Source: Actinomycetota bacterium (GTDB lineage: Bacteria; Actinomycetota; Acidimicrobiia; Acidimicrobiales; Ilumatobacteraceae). Taken from it: a DNA stretch of 64,000 bases. Under the pieces are notes generated by a model. That model saw only the letters and a program-made list of their open reading frames with translations. It had not been told where the DNA came from and made no database searches. Every line of letters starts with the position of its first letter. The first letter of the stretch is position 1. Position numbers and translations under genes: made by a program. Below are positions 33,174-42,923 of the stretch, piece after piece. The stretch is from the NCBI GenBank assembly GCA_009701715.1, contig WLJO01000009.1:1-64000 (forward strand), read 5' to 3'.

Positions 33174-34127
33174 CGCGCCCACGCCCCGCAGCATCTCGTC
33201 CGCCGCTCCCCACGGGTCCAACTGACGGGCCGCAACACCGTCCTCCAGACGGTCCCAACGGTCGCCCGTGCAGATCTCCCGGGCGCGCAGCTCGAGCCGA
33301 CGGACGATGATCTCGCGCAGCTCGTCCCGGAGCCGGCGCTGGCGACGCTTCTGCAGTTCCCCGCTCGCCGTGATGTGCTCGCGGTGCTCGGTGACAGCCG
33401 CCCAGAACGTCTCGATCCCGTCGTTCTGCGAGGCGACCGTCGGGATGATGGGCGGACGCCAGTCCCCCAGTTGCGACAGCTCCAGCATCTGCTCGAGGTC
33501 CCGACGGGTCTCGTCGACCCCCTTGCGGTCCGCCTTGTTGATCACGAAGATGTCCGCGATCTCCATGAGCCCGGCCTTGTTCGCCTGCACGGAATCGCCC
33601 CAACCCGGGTTCACGACCACCACAGTCGTGTCGGCCTTACCGGCGATCTCCACCTCGACCTGACCGACACCGACGGTCTCGATGAGCACGAGTTCGTGGC
33701 CGAGTGCATCGAGCAGTCGGACCGCCTCGGGCGTGGCGAGCGACAGGCCGCCGAGGTGACCACGTGTGGCCATCGAGCGGATGAACACGCCGGGATCGGT
33801 TGCGTGGTCCTGCATGCGCACGCGGTCCCCGAGGATCGCCCCGCCGCTGAACGGCGAGGACGGGTCGATGGCGAGCACCGCTACCTCGCGGTCAAGTGAA
33901 CGGATGTGGCCGATCGTTGCGCTGGTGAGCGTGGACTTGCCCGCACCCGGCGCTCCGGTGAGCCCCACCGTGTAGGCGTTTCCGCCGAGGGGGTACGACA
34001 GCCGTCCAACCTCGCGAGCACTCTCGCCGCCCCGCTCGATCAGCGACAGCAACCTCGCCATGGCGGCGCGATCACCTGCCCGTGCGGCGTCGAACAACTC
34101 CTGGGGTGACCGGTCCTTGCGTGCCAT
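33171..34127 (-). CDS. meaB: MeaB/ArgK-type G3E GTPase (mutase chaperone)
   Basis: A GTPase that protects and reloads adenosylcobalamin-dependent acyl-CoA mutases. The 318-residue product has P-loop GAPGAGKST (58-66), the DPSSPFSGGAILGDR switch region, the ETVGVGQVEVE G3 motif and NKAD. No methylmalonyl-CoA mutase is in the window. It follows the NifU-like gene by 8 bp, so the two are cotranscribed. Confidence 0.93.
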   Translation of the reverse strand: MARKDRSPQELFDAARAGDRAAMARLLSLIERGGESAREVGRLSYPLGGNAYTVGLTGAPGAGKSTLTSATIGHIRSLDREVAVLAIDPSSPFSGGAILGDRVRMQDHATDPGVFIRSMATRGHLGGLSLATPEAVRLLDALGHELVLIETVGVGQVEVEIAGKADTTVVVVNPGWGDSVQANKAGLMEIADIFVINKADRKGVDETRRDLEQMLELSQLGDWRPPIIPTVASQNDGIETFWAAVTEHREHITASGELQKRRQRRLRDELREIIVRRLELRAREICTGDRWDRLEDGVAARQLDPWGAADEMLRGVGA

Positions 34128-34135
34128 AAGGACGC

Positions 34136-34360
34136 TCAGACTGCCACGACTTCGGTGACGCCATCGACTCGGTCGCGCATGATGCGCTCGACACCGGCCT
34201 TGAGCGTCTGCGAGGACGCAGGGCAGGAAACGCACGCCCCGACGAGGCTGACCGACACCACCCCGGTTACCTCATCCACGTCACGCAGCACGATGTCGCC
34301 GCCGTCTGCCTGAAGAGCAGGGCGAATGGCTTCGATCGTCTCTTCGACTTGCTGGCGCAT
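34136..34360 (-). CDS. NifU C-terminal domain (Fe-S scaffold) protein
   Basis: A 74-residue NifU-like domain with IRPALQADGGDIVL and the cluster motif CVSCPAS (CxxC), ending GVERIMRDRVDGVTEVV. It acts as an Fe-S cluster scaffold or carrier. The ATG at 34360 is preferred to a TTG three codons upstream. It heads a nifU-like/meaB operon. Confidence 0.88.
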   Translation of the reverse strand: MRQQVEETIEAIRPALQADGGDIVLRDVDEVTGVVSVSLVGACVSCPASSQTLKAGVERIMRDRVDGVTEVVAV

Positions 34361-34415
34361 GGGAAGCAAAGGGTAGCGGTCCAGAGGACGACTGCGATGC
34401 TGGCCTGCGTGTCCC

Positions 34416-34421
34416 TAGATT
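34416..34421 (+). promoter_or_regulatory. Leaderless -10 element of a small membrane-protein gene
   Basis: TAGATT, exactly 6 nt before the ATG at 34428. Confidence 0.45.
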
Positions 34422-34427
34422 GAGCCC

Positions 34428-34595
34428 ATGATTGCCCATGCAGGGAAGTTCACCTGGGACGAGATTCTCATCGTCCTAGCCCCGCTCATCGTGATTGCGG
34501 CCCTGCTCTGGCGGGCCCGACGGCGAGTCAGGGATCAGCGGATGCGTTCAATGTCGGCGCCCAAGGACGCCAACCTGCCCACCAAGTCGTCGTAG
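34428..34595 (+). CDS. Small membrane protein, 55 residues
   Basis: A short frame beginning [20 protein letters not shown], with one clear membrane helix ([16 protein letters not shown]) and a basic tail ([10 protein letters not shown]). The leaderless TAGATT element and the membrane-helix/positive-inside layout support a real gene. Its last 61 bp run antisense into the murA 3' end. Function unknown. Confidence 0.55.
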   Translation: MIAHAGKFTWDEILIVLAPLIVIAALLWRARRRVRDQRMRSMSAPKDANLPTKSS

Positions 34596-35836
34596 CCGCG
34601 GTCCACGTGGTGGACGTCGCTGATCAGCGTCTCGCCCACCGCCGCCAATCCGGCCACGACGAGCGCTGCGCCGGCGCGGATGTCCGGTGCGCGGACGGGC
34701 GCACCCTCGAGTGCGGTCACCCCACGGACCACAGCGTGATGCCCATCGGTGCGGATATCCGCACCGAGTCGCTGAAGCTCCTCCACGTAGCGGAAGCGGC
34801 CCGGGTACAGGTTCTCGGTAACGATGCCGACGCCGTCGGCGACGGTGAGCAGCGTGACCATGAGCGGCTTGTAGTCGGTGGCGAACCCCGGGTACGGCAG
34901 TGTCTGCACGTCGAGCGAGCGCAGCCGACGGCTGTCTGCGTACACGAGGATGCCGTCCTGCTGGGGCGTGGCCTGGACACCCATCTCGCGGAGTCGGCGG
35001 AGGTACATCTCCATGTGCTCGGCCCTCGCGCCGCGCACCACCACCTCACCCTGACAGACCGCCACGGCCGCCAGATAGGTGGCGGCCTGTACACGGTCGG
35101 CCACCACGGCGTGGTTTGCCGCGGACAGATCGCCCTGGGGAACCCCGTGCACATACAGCGTGGGCGACCCGACGCCCTCGATGGACGCACCCATGGAGTT
35201 GAGGAAGTTGCAGAGGTCTGCCACCTCGGGTTCGCGGGCGGCGTTGTCGATCACCGTCGCTCCCTTGGCCACGACGGCCGCCATCAAGATGTTCTCGGTG
35301 GCCCCGACGCTCGGGAAGTCGAGCGTGATATCGGCTCCGTGTAGTCCCTCTGTCCGCGCCTCGATGTATCCACGGCGCAGTTCGAACGTGGCGCCGAGCG
35401 CCTCGAGCCCCTTTAGGTGCATGTCGATCGGTCGCTTGCCGAAGTCGTCGCCGCCCGGCATCGATACCCGCGCCACACCGCACCGCGCAAGCAGCGGGCC
35501 AAGCACCACGATCGACGCCCGGATGCGCTCGACGAGTTCGTACGGCGCCTCCGGCGTGATCGAGCCGCTGTTCTCCATCACGAGCACGCCCGGGCGGGCG
35601 GGGTCGAGGTAACTGGTGACACCGAGCGCAGCGAGCAACTCGCCCATCGTTGCGACGTCGTCGATACCTGGCACGTTCGAGATCTCGTACCGACCGTTGG
35701 TCAGCAGGGTTGCCGCCATGAGCTTGAGCACCGAATTCTTGGCGCCCGGCACGGTGACCTCGCCCTCGAGGGGTCCGCTGCGTCGGGCGACGATGTACCC
35801 GGGAGAGCGGGACATATGTGACGAATCGGTTACCAC
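34535..35836 (-). CDS. murA: UDP-N-acetylglucosamine 1-carboxyvinyltransferase
   Basis: Catalyses the first committed step of peptidoglycan synthesis in the cytosol. The 433-residue product has [14 protein letters not shown] with the catalytic Lys, and the loop [16 protein letters not shown]. Asp130 replaces the Cys (Cys115 in E. coli) that fosfomycin alkylates, as known from mycobacterial MurA, so intrinsic fosfomycin resistance is expected. The GTG at 35836 is preferred over ATG 35815 because TACTCT ends 6 nt before it. It is divergent from the MFS gene across 22 bp. Confidence 0.95.
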   Translation of the reverse strand: MVTDSSHMSRSPGYIVARRSGPLEGEVTVPGAKNSVLKLMAATLLTNGRYEISNVPGIDDVATMGELLAALGVTSYLDPARPGVLVMENSGSITPEAPYELVERIRASIVVLGPLLARCGVARVSMPGGDDFGKRPIDMHLKGLEALGATFELRRGYIEARTEGLHGADITLDFPSVGATENILMAAVVAKGATVIDNAAREPEVADLCNFLNSMGASIEGVGSPTLYVHGVPQGDLSAANHAVVADRVQAATYLAAVAVCQGEVVVRGARAEHMEMYLRRLREMGVQATPQQDGILVYADSRRLRSLDVQTLPYPGFATDYKPLMVTLLTVADGVGIVTENLYPGRFRYVEELQRLGADIRTDGHHAVVRGVTALEGAPVRAPDIRAGAALVVAGLAAVGETLISDVHHVDRGYDDLVGRLASLGADIERIR

Positions 35837-35842
35837 TGGCCC

Positions 35843-35848
35843 AGAGTA
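35843..35848 (-). promoter_or_regulatory. Leaderless -10 element of murA
   Basis: TACTCT on the minus strand, 6 nt before the GTG at 35836. It shares two bases (TA) with the MFS element on the other strand. Confidence 0.6.
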
Positions 35849-35852
35849 TGCT
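35847..35852 (+). promoter_or_regulatory. Leaderless -10 element of the MFS gene
   Basis: TATGCT, 6 nt before the GTG at 35859. It mirrors the murA element around the common TA. Confidence 0.6.
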
Positions 35853-35858
35853 CTACCC

Positions 35859-37409
35859 GTGCGGTCTCGCGCTGGACGCCCCCTCGTTCAGCACCTGAGC
35901 CCGGGTTCCGCGGGGCTTGAACAGGCCCTTCAACCTCGGGACGACCTGCTTCTCGAGCGTGAGACCGAGCAGGGAGTGTTCGTGCAGGCCCACGGCCCGT
36001 TCGTTCACTACCAGCGCACTGTCACCATCAGCGGCGACGGCGCCACACAGGTCATCCGTTATCGGCTTCGCCTGCCTTGGTTCGGCTGGTTCTACGGACC
36101 GTTGGTTCGCCGTGCCCTGAAGCACCGACCGACCGCCGACCGGCCCGCCGGGCTCCAGCCGTGGTGGGCCCCGGGGGACCGACTCGACCAGCGTCAGGTG
36201 CTCGTGCTCGGCCTGCTCGCCGCCGCGTCGATGTGCAGCACATTCACCAACACCATTTTCACGCAGTTCGCCCACAAGGCCACCGATGCGTTCGGGGTCG
36301 GGAGCACGGGGCAGGGCGTGGCCGGCGCGATCGTCCGGGCCGGCGTGGTGATCGTGCTCCCGTTCGCGTTCCGGGCGGATCACATCGGTCGACGCCGCGT
36401 GATGCGCTGGCTCGTCGTTGCTGCGCCCGTTGTCTGTTCACTCGGCGCGCTCGCACCGAACTTCCCGAGCCTCGTCGTCACCCAAACGATCGGTCGTCCG
36501 CTCGGGCTCGCTCTCGACCTGCTCATCGCGGTCGTCGCCGCCGAAGAGGTACCGAGGAACAGCCGGGCCTACGTGGTGAGCGTAATCGCGATGGCGGGAG
36601 GCATCGGCGCCGGGTTATGTGTCTGGATGCTCCCGCTCGCGGGACTCGGCACATGGGGCTGGCGCATCCCCTTCGCGGCGACGCTCATCTGGCTCGCTGT
36701 TGCGGTCTCGATCCGCAGGCACCTGCCCGAGACAGTTCGTTTCGTCGCCGTACATGCCGAGGCACCAAGACTTCGCACACCGCGCCTCAGCACCATCTCG
36801 CTCATCGCGTTCCTCACCAACCTCTTCCTCGCACCGGCATCGTTCTTCCAGAACCGATTCCTCGAGCAGGAACGTGGCTACTCCAATCTCGGTGTCACGC
36901 TCTTCACGGTGTTCACGGCGATGCCGTCGGGCATCGGTCTCCTCATCGGCGGTGCACTGGCGGACCGGCACGGCCGGCGCGGGATCGGCGCGGCCGGCAT
37001 CCTGGTCGGGGCGCTGCTCATCCAGTCCTCGTTCATGATCGCGGGCGCACCGATGTGGGGTACGGCGCTCCTCGGTGGCATCTGTCTCGGGATCGCGGTT
37101 CCTGCACTCATGGTGTACCGGACCGAGCTGTTCCCCACGGGGAACCGGGGACGGGCCGGGGGGATCGTCACAACATCCAGCCTGCTCGGCGGGAGCATCG
37201 GGCTCGTCGTTACCGGACAGTTCCTCGACCGCGGGCACTCGTACGGCTCTGTGCTCGGTGTGCTGTCGCTCTCACAGATCGTTGTGGCCCTGCTCATCAT
37301 CCGACGACTGCCGGAATCCGCACACCGTGAACTCGAGGACCTCAACCCCGAAGACCTCAATCCGGTTCGGCTGGCGCCGGGCGGCGCAGCCGGGTCCGTT
37401 ACGGGCTGA
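35859..37409 (+). CDS. MFS transporter with N-terminal soluble domain
   Basis: A 516-residue major facilitator. About 105 residues before the first membrane helix form a soluble region ([40 protein letters not shown]) that looks like part of an SRPBCC/START-like fold. About 12 helices follow, with the MFS A-motif-like DHIGRRRVM and its second-half counterpart [10 protein letters not shown], typical of sugar/proton symporter-type MFS proteins. Substrate unknown. The GTG start is set by the leaderless element. It overlaps the convergent J-domain gene by 11 bp. Confidence 0.85.
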   Translation: MRSRAGRPLVQHLSPGSAGLEQALQPRDDLLLERETEQGVFVQAHGPFVHYQRTVTISGDGATQVIRYRLRLPWFGWFYGPLVRRALKHRPTADRPAGLQPWWAPGDRLDQRQVLVLGLLAAASMCSTFTNTIFTQFAHKATDAFGVGSTGQGVAGAIVRAGVVIVLPFAFRADHIGRRRVMRWLVVAAPVVCSLGALAPNFPSLVVTQTIGRPLGLALDLLIAVVAAEEVPRNSRAYVVSVIAMAGGIGAGLCVWMLPLAGLGTWGWRIPFAATLIWLAVAVSIRRHLPETVRFVAVHAEAPRLRTPRLSTISLIAFLTNLFLAPASFFQNRFLEQERGYSNLGVTLFTVFTAMPSGIGLLIGGALADRHGRRGIGAAGILVGALLIQSSFMIAGAPMWGTALLGGICLGIAVPALMVYRTELFPTGNRGRAGGIVTTSSLLGGSIGLVVTGQFLDRGHSYGSVLGVLSLSQIVVALLIIRRLPESAHRELEDLNPEDLNPVRLAPGGAAGSVTG

Positions 37410-38091
37410 GGATCCTTCGCGCCTCGCCGAGGTCCGAGATCAGCTTCGCCGCAACCGCCGAGTCGCCGCCCGCATCGGGGTGCGCGTCCCGCACGCGGAG
37501 CCGGAAGCGTGACGTCACTTCCTTCTTCGGCGGCTTCACGGTCCCGGGTGGGAACCCGAGCAGGTCGAGTGCCCACGCAGTGGGATTGGTGACGGCCGTG
37601 AACGAACCGGAGGCACCACCGAGGAACGACGAGATGAATGCCTCGCCGAGCGGCCCCCTCCACCGATAGGCGCGACGCAGCGACGGCGCAACGACGCGGC
37701 GTGCGGTGGCATCGAGTCGCTCGAGCGCGTAGATCGCCCCGAGCACCTGCTGGAGCGGGGACCCCTGCCCGCGGAACTCGAAACTCAGTTGATCGCCGTC
37801 ACTGATTAGCGAGTGCAGCGAGCGGGCCAAGCCATGACGGTCCGCCTGATACCGGTGGCGGAGGCGGGGCTGGGCGACGCGTTCCCCGCGCTCCACCTCG
37901 GCGAGCAGTCGGTGCACGTCAGGAGCAAGGTCGTCGTCGATGTCTGGCGCGTGGGCCGCGACCACGGCTCCAAGCAGCAGCCCGCCGACTCCCGGGGCCG
38001 GGTCTGCCGGAAGGACGAGGTGGCCGAGGGAGACCCGACGTGTCGGCGCAATCGGTCGGGAGTGCCACACTTCGAGCTCGGCCAGCAGCAC
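37399..38091 (-). CDS. Protein with C-terminal J-domain-like motif
   Basis: A 230-residue protein ending in a partial J-domain ([35 protein letters not shown]) with the HPD motif that stimulates Hsp70 ATPase. The upstream 190 residues are not recognised and may bind a client. The GTG at 38091 has TAGCGT 8 nt upstream. A cochaperone role is inferred from HPD alone. Confidence 0.72.
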   Translation of the reverse strand: MLLAELEVWHSRPIAPTRRVSLGHLVLPADPAPGVGGLLLGAVVAAHAPDIDDDLAPDVHRLLAEVERGERVAQPRLRHRYQADRHGLARSLHSLISDGDQLSFEFRGQGSPLQQVLGAIYALERLDATARRVVAPSLRRAYRWRGPLGEAFISSFLGGASGSFTAVTNPTAWALDLLGFPPGTVKPPKKEVTSRFRLRVRDAHPDAGGDSAVAAKLISDLGEARRILSP

Positions 38092-38099
38092 GACGCCAA

Positions 38100-38105
38100 A
38101 CGCTA
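38100..38105 (-). promoter_or_regulatory. Candidate leaderless -10 of the J-domain gene
   Basis: TAGCGT on the minus strand, 8 nt before the GTG at 38091. Confidence 0.35.
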
Positions 38106-38148
38106 TCGGTCCGTTTCGGGTGACCGCTCCGCCCGTTCGGCGGGTCGA

Positions 38149-39177
38149 TCAGCGGCGCACGATGTCCCGGGCCACCTCGCCGAGACGCTCGTAGTCCCGA
38201 GGGTTTCGGTCGAACATCGCCGCCCCGTAGTAGAGGACCACACGGGACGCAACGCCTGCATACCGGTCGACGAGGGTGTCTGCCAGATCGTCCCACGTGG
38301 CGGTGACGATGAAGTGATCGAGGAGGTCATCGGTCACCACGTCTGCCATGCCCTGCACGTCGCCGGCCTTCTGGCGCTCGCGGATCCTCGCCGTGGTGTC
38401 CGGGTGACCGATCTGCTCGAAGATGAACGCGTAGTTCGGCGTCGAGCCGTAGAACGACACCTGCTGGCGGGCCATCTCCCGCCAGCGCTGCTGCTCCTCG
38501 CGCGAGTCGCCCACCACTGTGAACGTCGGCACGATCAGCTGCACCGAGCCCGGTGCGCGGCCCGCCTCGGCGAGCCCGGCGGCGACGGTGTCGACCACCG
38601 TCCCACGCAGGTACGCGTCCGTGTTGATCGGGTGTACGTGAACGCCGTCAGCGACCCGGCCCGCCATGCGCAGCATCCACGGGCCAACGGCCGCAACGTC
38701 GATCGCGGGGTCGGGCAGGCCGATTGGGCCGGGTGACCAGGCCTTGGGCAACAGCGACATCTTCGTGAAGCGACCCTCGAAGTTGAACGGCTCGCCACGA
38801 AATCCCGCAAAGCAGGCCCGCACGGCCTGCACGTAGTCCTCGAGACGCGGACCGGGCGGATCGAAAGGAACGCCGAAGCGTCGTTCCACGTGCGCTCGCA
38901 CCTGCGTACCGAGCCCGAGGCGGAAGCGGCCACCACATGCCTCCGCAATCTCCCACGCCGTGGACGCCGTGATCATCGGACTGCGCGGGAACGCCACCGC
39001 GACACCGGTGGCGAGATCCAGTTCCGGCTCGGCGAGGGCCGACGCGGCGCACGCAAGGTATGCCGTCCGGCCGGTCTCGGTGAGCACGAGTCCAGAAAAA
39101 CCGGCCGCCTTGGTTGCCCTTGCGAAGTCCTGCATCGAGCGCAGCGACCTGCCCCCGGTCATCACATCGACCTGCAT
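38149..39177 (-). CDS. LLM-class F420-dependent oxidoreductase
   Basis: A luciferase-like TIM-barrel enzyme of 342 residues (MQVDVMTGGRSLRSMQDFARAT start, FRLGLGTQVRAHVERRFGVPFDPP, VAAVGPWMLRMAGRVADGVHVHP). It matches a group of predicted F420-dependent oxidoreductases found in actinobacteria. A strong AAGGAGGGGAT Shine-Dalgarno sits directly before the ATG, contrasting with the leaderless neighbours. Substrate unknown. Confidence 0.86.
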   Translation of the reverse strand: MQVDVMTGGRSLRSMQDFARATKAAGFSGLVLTETGRTAYLACAASALAEPELDLATGVAVAFPRSPMITASTAWEIAEACGGRFRLGLGTQVRAHVERRFGVPFDPPGPRLEDYVQAVRACFAGFRGEPFNFEGRFTKMSLLPKAWSPGPIGLPDPAIDVAAVGPWMLRMAGRVADGVHVHPINTDAYLRGTVVDTVAAGLAEAGRAPGSVQLIVPTFTVVGDSREEQQRWREMARQQVSFYGSTPNYAFIFEQIGHPDTTARIRERQKAGDVQGMADVVTDDLLDHFIVTATWDDLADTLVDRYAGVASRVVLYYGAAMFDRNPRDYERLGEVARDIVRR

Positions 39178-39201
39178 ATCCCCTCCTTGGTCCGTCCTCA
39201 G

Positions 39202-39220
39202 CCTGCCAGATGCCGGCAGG
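39202..39220 (-). terminator. Weak hairpin after the zinc-ribbon acidic protein gene
   Basis: A CCTGCC/GGCAGG stem with a 7-nt loop lies just after the 39227 stop codon and before the next gene. It has no U-tract, so termination here is uncertain. Confidence 0.35.
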
Positions 39221-39226
39221 TGGGGT

Positions 39227-40069
39227 TCAGATCAACGGGCGCAGGAGCGCGTAAAGGTTGGACGCGACCTCCTCGATCTCGTCGGTGTCCTCCGCCACCG
39301 CATCGGCGAGGTCTTCGCCCAGTTCGAGCATCTGCATCCACAGGTTCGGGTCCACTCCGAACGGCGGTTGCGCAGGCTCTGCGGCGTCGAGGGCCTCGAG
39401 CAACTCGGCGTACTTCGTGGCATCCACCTTGCCCTTGCGCATGCGTTCCGCCGTGAGGAAGAGCACCGAGGCGATATCGGCTGGATCGATGTGGTGAGAC
39501 GATTCCGAACGTGGCTCGACGCCGTCCATTTCGTCGAGGATGGCCTCTACGTCTTCGTCACGGTCGGTCGGCACCACGAGCAACTCACCCTCCCAGCGGT
39601 GCGCGATCCCTATCTCCACGAGCCGTTCGACGAGTTCCATTCGTCGCGAAGAGTCCCATCCATCGAGCGAGAACTCGGTGTCGCCGCCGGAGGTGTCGCC
39701 GACCGACTCGGGGTCCGCCGACTCGGCGTCCTCCTCGGCGAGCATCTCACGCTCCTCTTCCTCCACCAGATCGAACTGGTCCTCGATTCGCTCGAGCATG
39801 CGGTCCGCCGATTCCTCGTGGACCTCGGGGATGATCAAGTCGGTGCCGTCCCACAGGTGGGGCAGACCAGACTCGGCGAACGCGATTGCGGTCTCGGTCT
39901 GGGCGTCGATCGGCCAAGCCGACAGGTCGTACACGACCTGCTCATCCTCGTCGAGGAGCCGAATGTCGATGTCCTCGCCGGGTTCCACGAGTGCAACACC
40001 GCAGTGGTTGCAGGACTCCTTGAAGTCGAGGTACTCCGCACTACAGAGCGGACACACGCGGATGGACAT
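39227..40069 (-). CDS. Acidic protein with N-terminal zinc ribbon
   Basis: A 280-residue, strongly acidic protein. The N-terminus has CPLC and CNHC (zinc ribbon, residues 6-24). Two related segments (VYDLSAWPIDAQTETAIAF with LPHLWDGTDLIIP, and SSRRMELVERLVEIGIAH with HRWEGELLVVP) look like a duplicated small domain of about 60 residues. Function unknown. TAGTGT lies 7 nt before the ATG. Confidence 0.75.
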   Translation of the reverse strand: MSIRVCPLCSAEYLDFKESCNHCGVALVEPGEDIDIRLLDEDEQVVYDLSAWPIDAQTETAIAFAESGLPHLWDGTDLIIPEVHEESADRMLERIEDQFDLVEEEEREMLAEEDAESADPESVGDTSGGDTEFSLDGWDSSRRMELVERLVEIGIAHRWEGELLVVPTDRDEDVEAILDEMDGVEPRSESSHHIDPADIASVLFLTAERMRKGKVDATKYAELLEALDAAEPAQPPFGVDPNLWMQMLELGEDLADAVAEDTDEIEEVASNLYALLRPLI

Positions 40070-40076
40070 GCAAAGG

Positions 40077-40082
40077 ACACTA
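40077..40082 (-). promoter_or_regulatory. Leaderless -10 element of the acidic zinc-ribbon gene
   Basis: TAGTGT on the minus strand, 7 nt before the ATG at 40069. Confidence 0.45.
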
Positions 40083-40118
40083 CCCCTCGCGTCAATCAGG
40101 TCACCGCTGCAGTGGCAA

Positions 40119-41885
40119 TCACACGATGCGTGCGACGAACTGCTCGGTGAGCGCGTACTCTGCCGCCTGATTCACCGGCTGACGGAACCCGTGCCCCTCG
40201 CCCTCGAACACGTGAAGCTCCACATCGCGGTGCAGTTCCGCCGCCCGCCGCGCGAACTCGATGCTGTTCGCAACCGGCACCACCGGATCGCTGTCGCCGT
40301 GCAGAATGAGCACGGGCCGGGCGATGAGCGCGGGGTCGACCACCACAGGCTCGTCGCCCACGAGCGTGTCGTTGTAGTGCGCTTCGAACCGGTGCGTGGC
40401 CCCGGCCAGCACCGCGGGGTCGGTCACCGGGTACACAACAGCCGCGCCCGCAGCGAGTTCGGGGTTCGCAATCAGCACGTTGAGCGCTGTGTAACCGCCC
40501 GCCGAGCCGCCCATGAGAACGGTCCGCTCCCTCGTCCCCCACCCGAGTGCCTGTGCGTACGCAATGGTGGCCGCCACGTCGGCCGTATCGACACTCCCCC
40601 ATCGACCCCGCATCGCCTGCTGGAATGCGCGACCGTGCCCGGTGGAGCCACGGTGATCGGGCACGAGCACTGTCCACCCGCGTGACACCCAGAACGTGAC
40701 GCGCGGCATGAACGTCACCTGCCACTGGTCGGTCGGGCCACCGTGCACCCAGCAGATGAGACGACCCTCGGCGCGGGCCACCGGGTCCGCAGGTCGGTAG
40801 GCACGCGCGGGTACGCGGGCCCCCTGGTAGGTGCTCACCTCGATGAGTTCGGGCTCGACGAGGTGTTCCTCCACCTGCGACCACTCGGCGACGGGGCCGA
40901 CGGCAAGCGTGGTACGAAACCACGCAGCCCCGTCCGCGTTTGTATCGTATGCAACAGCCTGCGTCGGCGTGCGCCCGCCCGTGCGCAGTGCCGTTACGCG
41001 GTAACCGACCCACCTCAACTGGCCGTGAACGCCCTTGGCCACCTCCGTCACCGCACCGGTCGACACGTCCACCACCACGAGGCGGCCGAACCCGGACTCG
41101 TTGCGGTTGAGCACCACGCGCGCACCGTCGGGAGACACCGCGAACGAGCGCTGGCCCGGGCCCCAACCGGGTCCGGCATGCTCGTGTCGCTCGTCGAGCA
41201 CGGTCCTGCCGTCGCGACGGATGTTGAGCCACCCGGTCGAGTCGGAAACGTCCCAGAGCGCACCGTCGGTCGAGAAGCGGGGCTGCTGCACCTGCTGCGG
41301 CGCTGTCGGGGGGACCCGTTCGGGCTGGGTGCCCGACAGTGGTGACCAACGAACGGTGAACGACTCGTCCCAAGACATGTTCGGGACGTCCCACCCCTGC
41401 CACACCAGTTCACGGCCATCCGGCGACCACGCGGGGTCGGTGACGAAATCGGATCCGTCTGCAACCAACAGGTCCGCATCACCGCCGTCGACACGAACCA
41501 CGTGGACCGCCGCGAGGTCGACAACGAACGCAACACTGCACCCGTCCGGCGAGACGGCCGGTGAGGTGACCTCGTGCCCGGTGTCGAGCGCGGAGAGGGC
41601 ACGGCGTTCGCCGGTGAGTAGGTGCAGCCAGACCTGTCCATCGACGGCTGCGTACACGAATCCCGACGAGTCGGGCAGCCAGTCGGCGCACCCGCCACCG
41701 AGGCCACGCGCGAGCACGGGCCCAGGATTGACCGAGAGCACCCGCTCCGGGCCCCCGTGCGACGGCACCAGCAGCATCCCGCTCCGGCCGGCAGTGCGCA
41801 CACCGATGAGGACCGACTGACCGTCTGGGGAAGGACACGGTTCGGAAAGCTCCCTACCGGAGAGGCACAGATTCACGTTGATCAT
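40119..41885 (-). CDS. S9 family (prolyl oligopeptidase-like) peptidase
   Basis: A 588-residue cytosolic serine peptidase with an N-terminal TolB/WD-like beta-propeller (repeated [36 protein letters not shown] blades) and a C-terminal alpha/beta-hydrolase domain. The triad is Ser461 in GGSAGGY, Asp in HGDSDPVVP and His in GEGHGF. It resembles acylaminoacyl-peptidase/DPP-like proteins. There is no signal peptide. Confidence 0.9.
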   Translation of the reverse strand: MINVNLCLSGRELSEPCPSPDGQSVLIGVRTAGRSGMLLVPSHGGPERVLSVNPGPVLARGLGGGCADWLPDSSGFVYAAVDGQVWLHLLTGERRALSALDTGHEVTSPAVSPDGCSVAFVVDLAAVHVVRVDGGDADLLVADGSDFVTDPAWSPDGRELVWQGWDVPNMSWDESFTVRWSPLSGTQPERVPPTAPQQVQQPRFSTDGALWDVSDSTGWLNIRRDGRTVLDERHEHAGPGWGPGQRSFAVSPDGARVVLNRNESGFGRLVVVDVSTGAVTEVAKGVHGQLRWVGYRVTALRTGGRTPTQAVAYDTNADGAAWFRTTLAVGPVAEWSQVEEHLVEPELIEVSTYQGARVPARAYRPADPVARAEGRLICWVHGGPTDQWQVTFMPRVTFWVSRGWTVLVPDHRGSTGHGRAFQQAMRGRWGSVDTADVAATIAYAQALGWGTRERTVLMGGSAGGYTALNVLIANPELAAGAAVVYPVTDPAVLAGATHRFEAHYNDTLVGDEPVVVDPALIARPVLILHGDSDPVVPVANSIEFARRAAELHRDVELHVFEGEGHGFRQPVNQAAEYALTEQFVARIV

Positions 41886-41893
41886 CGGAGGGC

Positions 41894-41899
41894 ACCGTA
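41894..41899 (-). promoter_or_regulatory. Candidate leaderless -10 of the S9 peptidase gene
   Basis: TACGGT on the minus strand, 8 nt before the ATG at 41885. Confidence 0.35.
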
Positions 41900-41914
41900 G
41901 CGACCGTGCGGTGT

Positions 41915-41920
41915 TACGTT
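41915..41920 (+). promoter_or_regulatory. Leaderless -10 element of glpX
   Basis: TACGTT, 6 nt before the GTG at 41927. Confidence 0.5.
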
Positions 41921-41926
41921 CTTGTC

Positions 41927-42919
41927 GTGCCCGAACGTGAATCCCCCAGCCGGAACCTCGCCCTCGAACTCGTCCGTGTTACCGAGTCGGCGGCTCTCGC
42001 AGCGTCACGCTGGATGGGCCGCGGTGACAAGAACGGCGCTGATGGTGCTGCCGTCGAGGCGATGCGCACGGTGCTGTCCACCGTGGCGATGGACGGCATC
42101 GTGGTGATTGGTGAAGGCGAAAAGGACGAGGCGCCGATGCTCTACAACGGCGAGATGGTCGGCGACGGCACGTCACCCAAGTGCGACGTGGCAGTGGACC
42201 CGATCGATGGCACCACGCTCACCTCACTCGGCCGGGGCAACGCGCTCGCGGTGATCGCCGTGTCGGACCGCGGCACGATGTTCAACCCCGGCCCGTGCGT
42301 GTACATGGAGAAGATCGCTGTCGGGCCGGAGGCCGCCGGCGCGATCGACGTCACCGCGTCACCCACGCAGAACCTCCGCTGGATCGCGAAGGCCAAGGGC
42401 ACCCAGGTTCGGGACCTCACCGCAGTGGTTCTCGACCGCCCGCGGCACAGCGAACTGATTGAGGAGATCCGCGAGGCGGGCGCGCGGATCCGGCTGATCA
42501 CCGACGGCGACATCTACGGAGCCATCGCCACCTGCTGGCCCCGTGCCGGCGCAGACGTGCTCTTCGGCATCGGCGGAACTCCGGAGGGCGTCACCGCCGC
42601 CGCGGCGCTGAAGTGCATGGGCGGCGAGATCCAGGGCAGACTCTGGCCGCGCAACGACAGCGAGCGCCAGGCCGCGATCGAGGCCGGTTACGACCTCGAT
42701 CGCATCCTCACCACCGATGACCTCGTGCAGGGCGACAACTGTTTCTTCGCCGCCACCGGCGTCACCGACGGCGAACTGCTCCAAGGCGTCCACTTCGAGG
42801 GCCGCATCGCCACCACGCAGTCCCTCGTCATGCGCTCGAAGTCCGGCACGGTCCGCCTCATCACGTCTCGCCACCGACTCGACAAGCTGAAGGACTTCGC
42901 GTCCGTCGACTACGCCTGA
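41927..42919 (+). CDS. glpX: Class II fructose-1,6-bisphosphatase
   Basis: Hydrolyses fructose-1,6-bisphosphate in gluconeogenesis. The 330-residue product has [32 protein letters not shown] and the metal motif DPIDGTT (91-97), then [14 protein letters not shown] and [14 protein letters not shown]. This is the usual actinobacterial FBPase. The GTG start is set by the leaderless element, giving [13 protein letters not shown] as the N-terminus. It ends 4 bp before the convergent HNH gene. Confidence 0.95.
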   Translation: MPERESPSRNLALELVRVTESAALAASRWMGRGDKNGADGAAVEAMRTVLSTVAMDGIVVIGEGEKDEAPMLYNGEMVGDGTSPKCDVAVDPIDGTTLTSLGRGNALAVIAVSDRGTMFNPGPCVYMEKIAVGPEAAGAIDVTASPTQNLRWIAKAKGTQVRDLTAVVLDRPRHSELIEEIREAGARIRLITDGDIYGAIATCWPRAGADVLFGIGGTPEGVTAAAALKCMGGEIQGRLWPRNDSERQAAIEAGYDLDRILTTDDLVQGDNCFFAATGVTDGELLQGVHFEGRIATTQSLVMRSKSGTVRLITSRHRLDKLKDFASVDYA

Positions 42920-42923
42920 TCGA

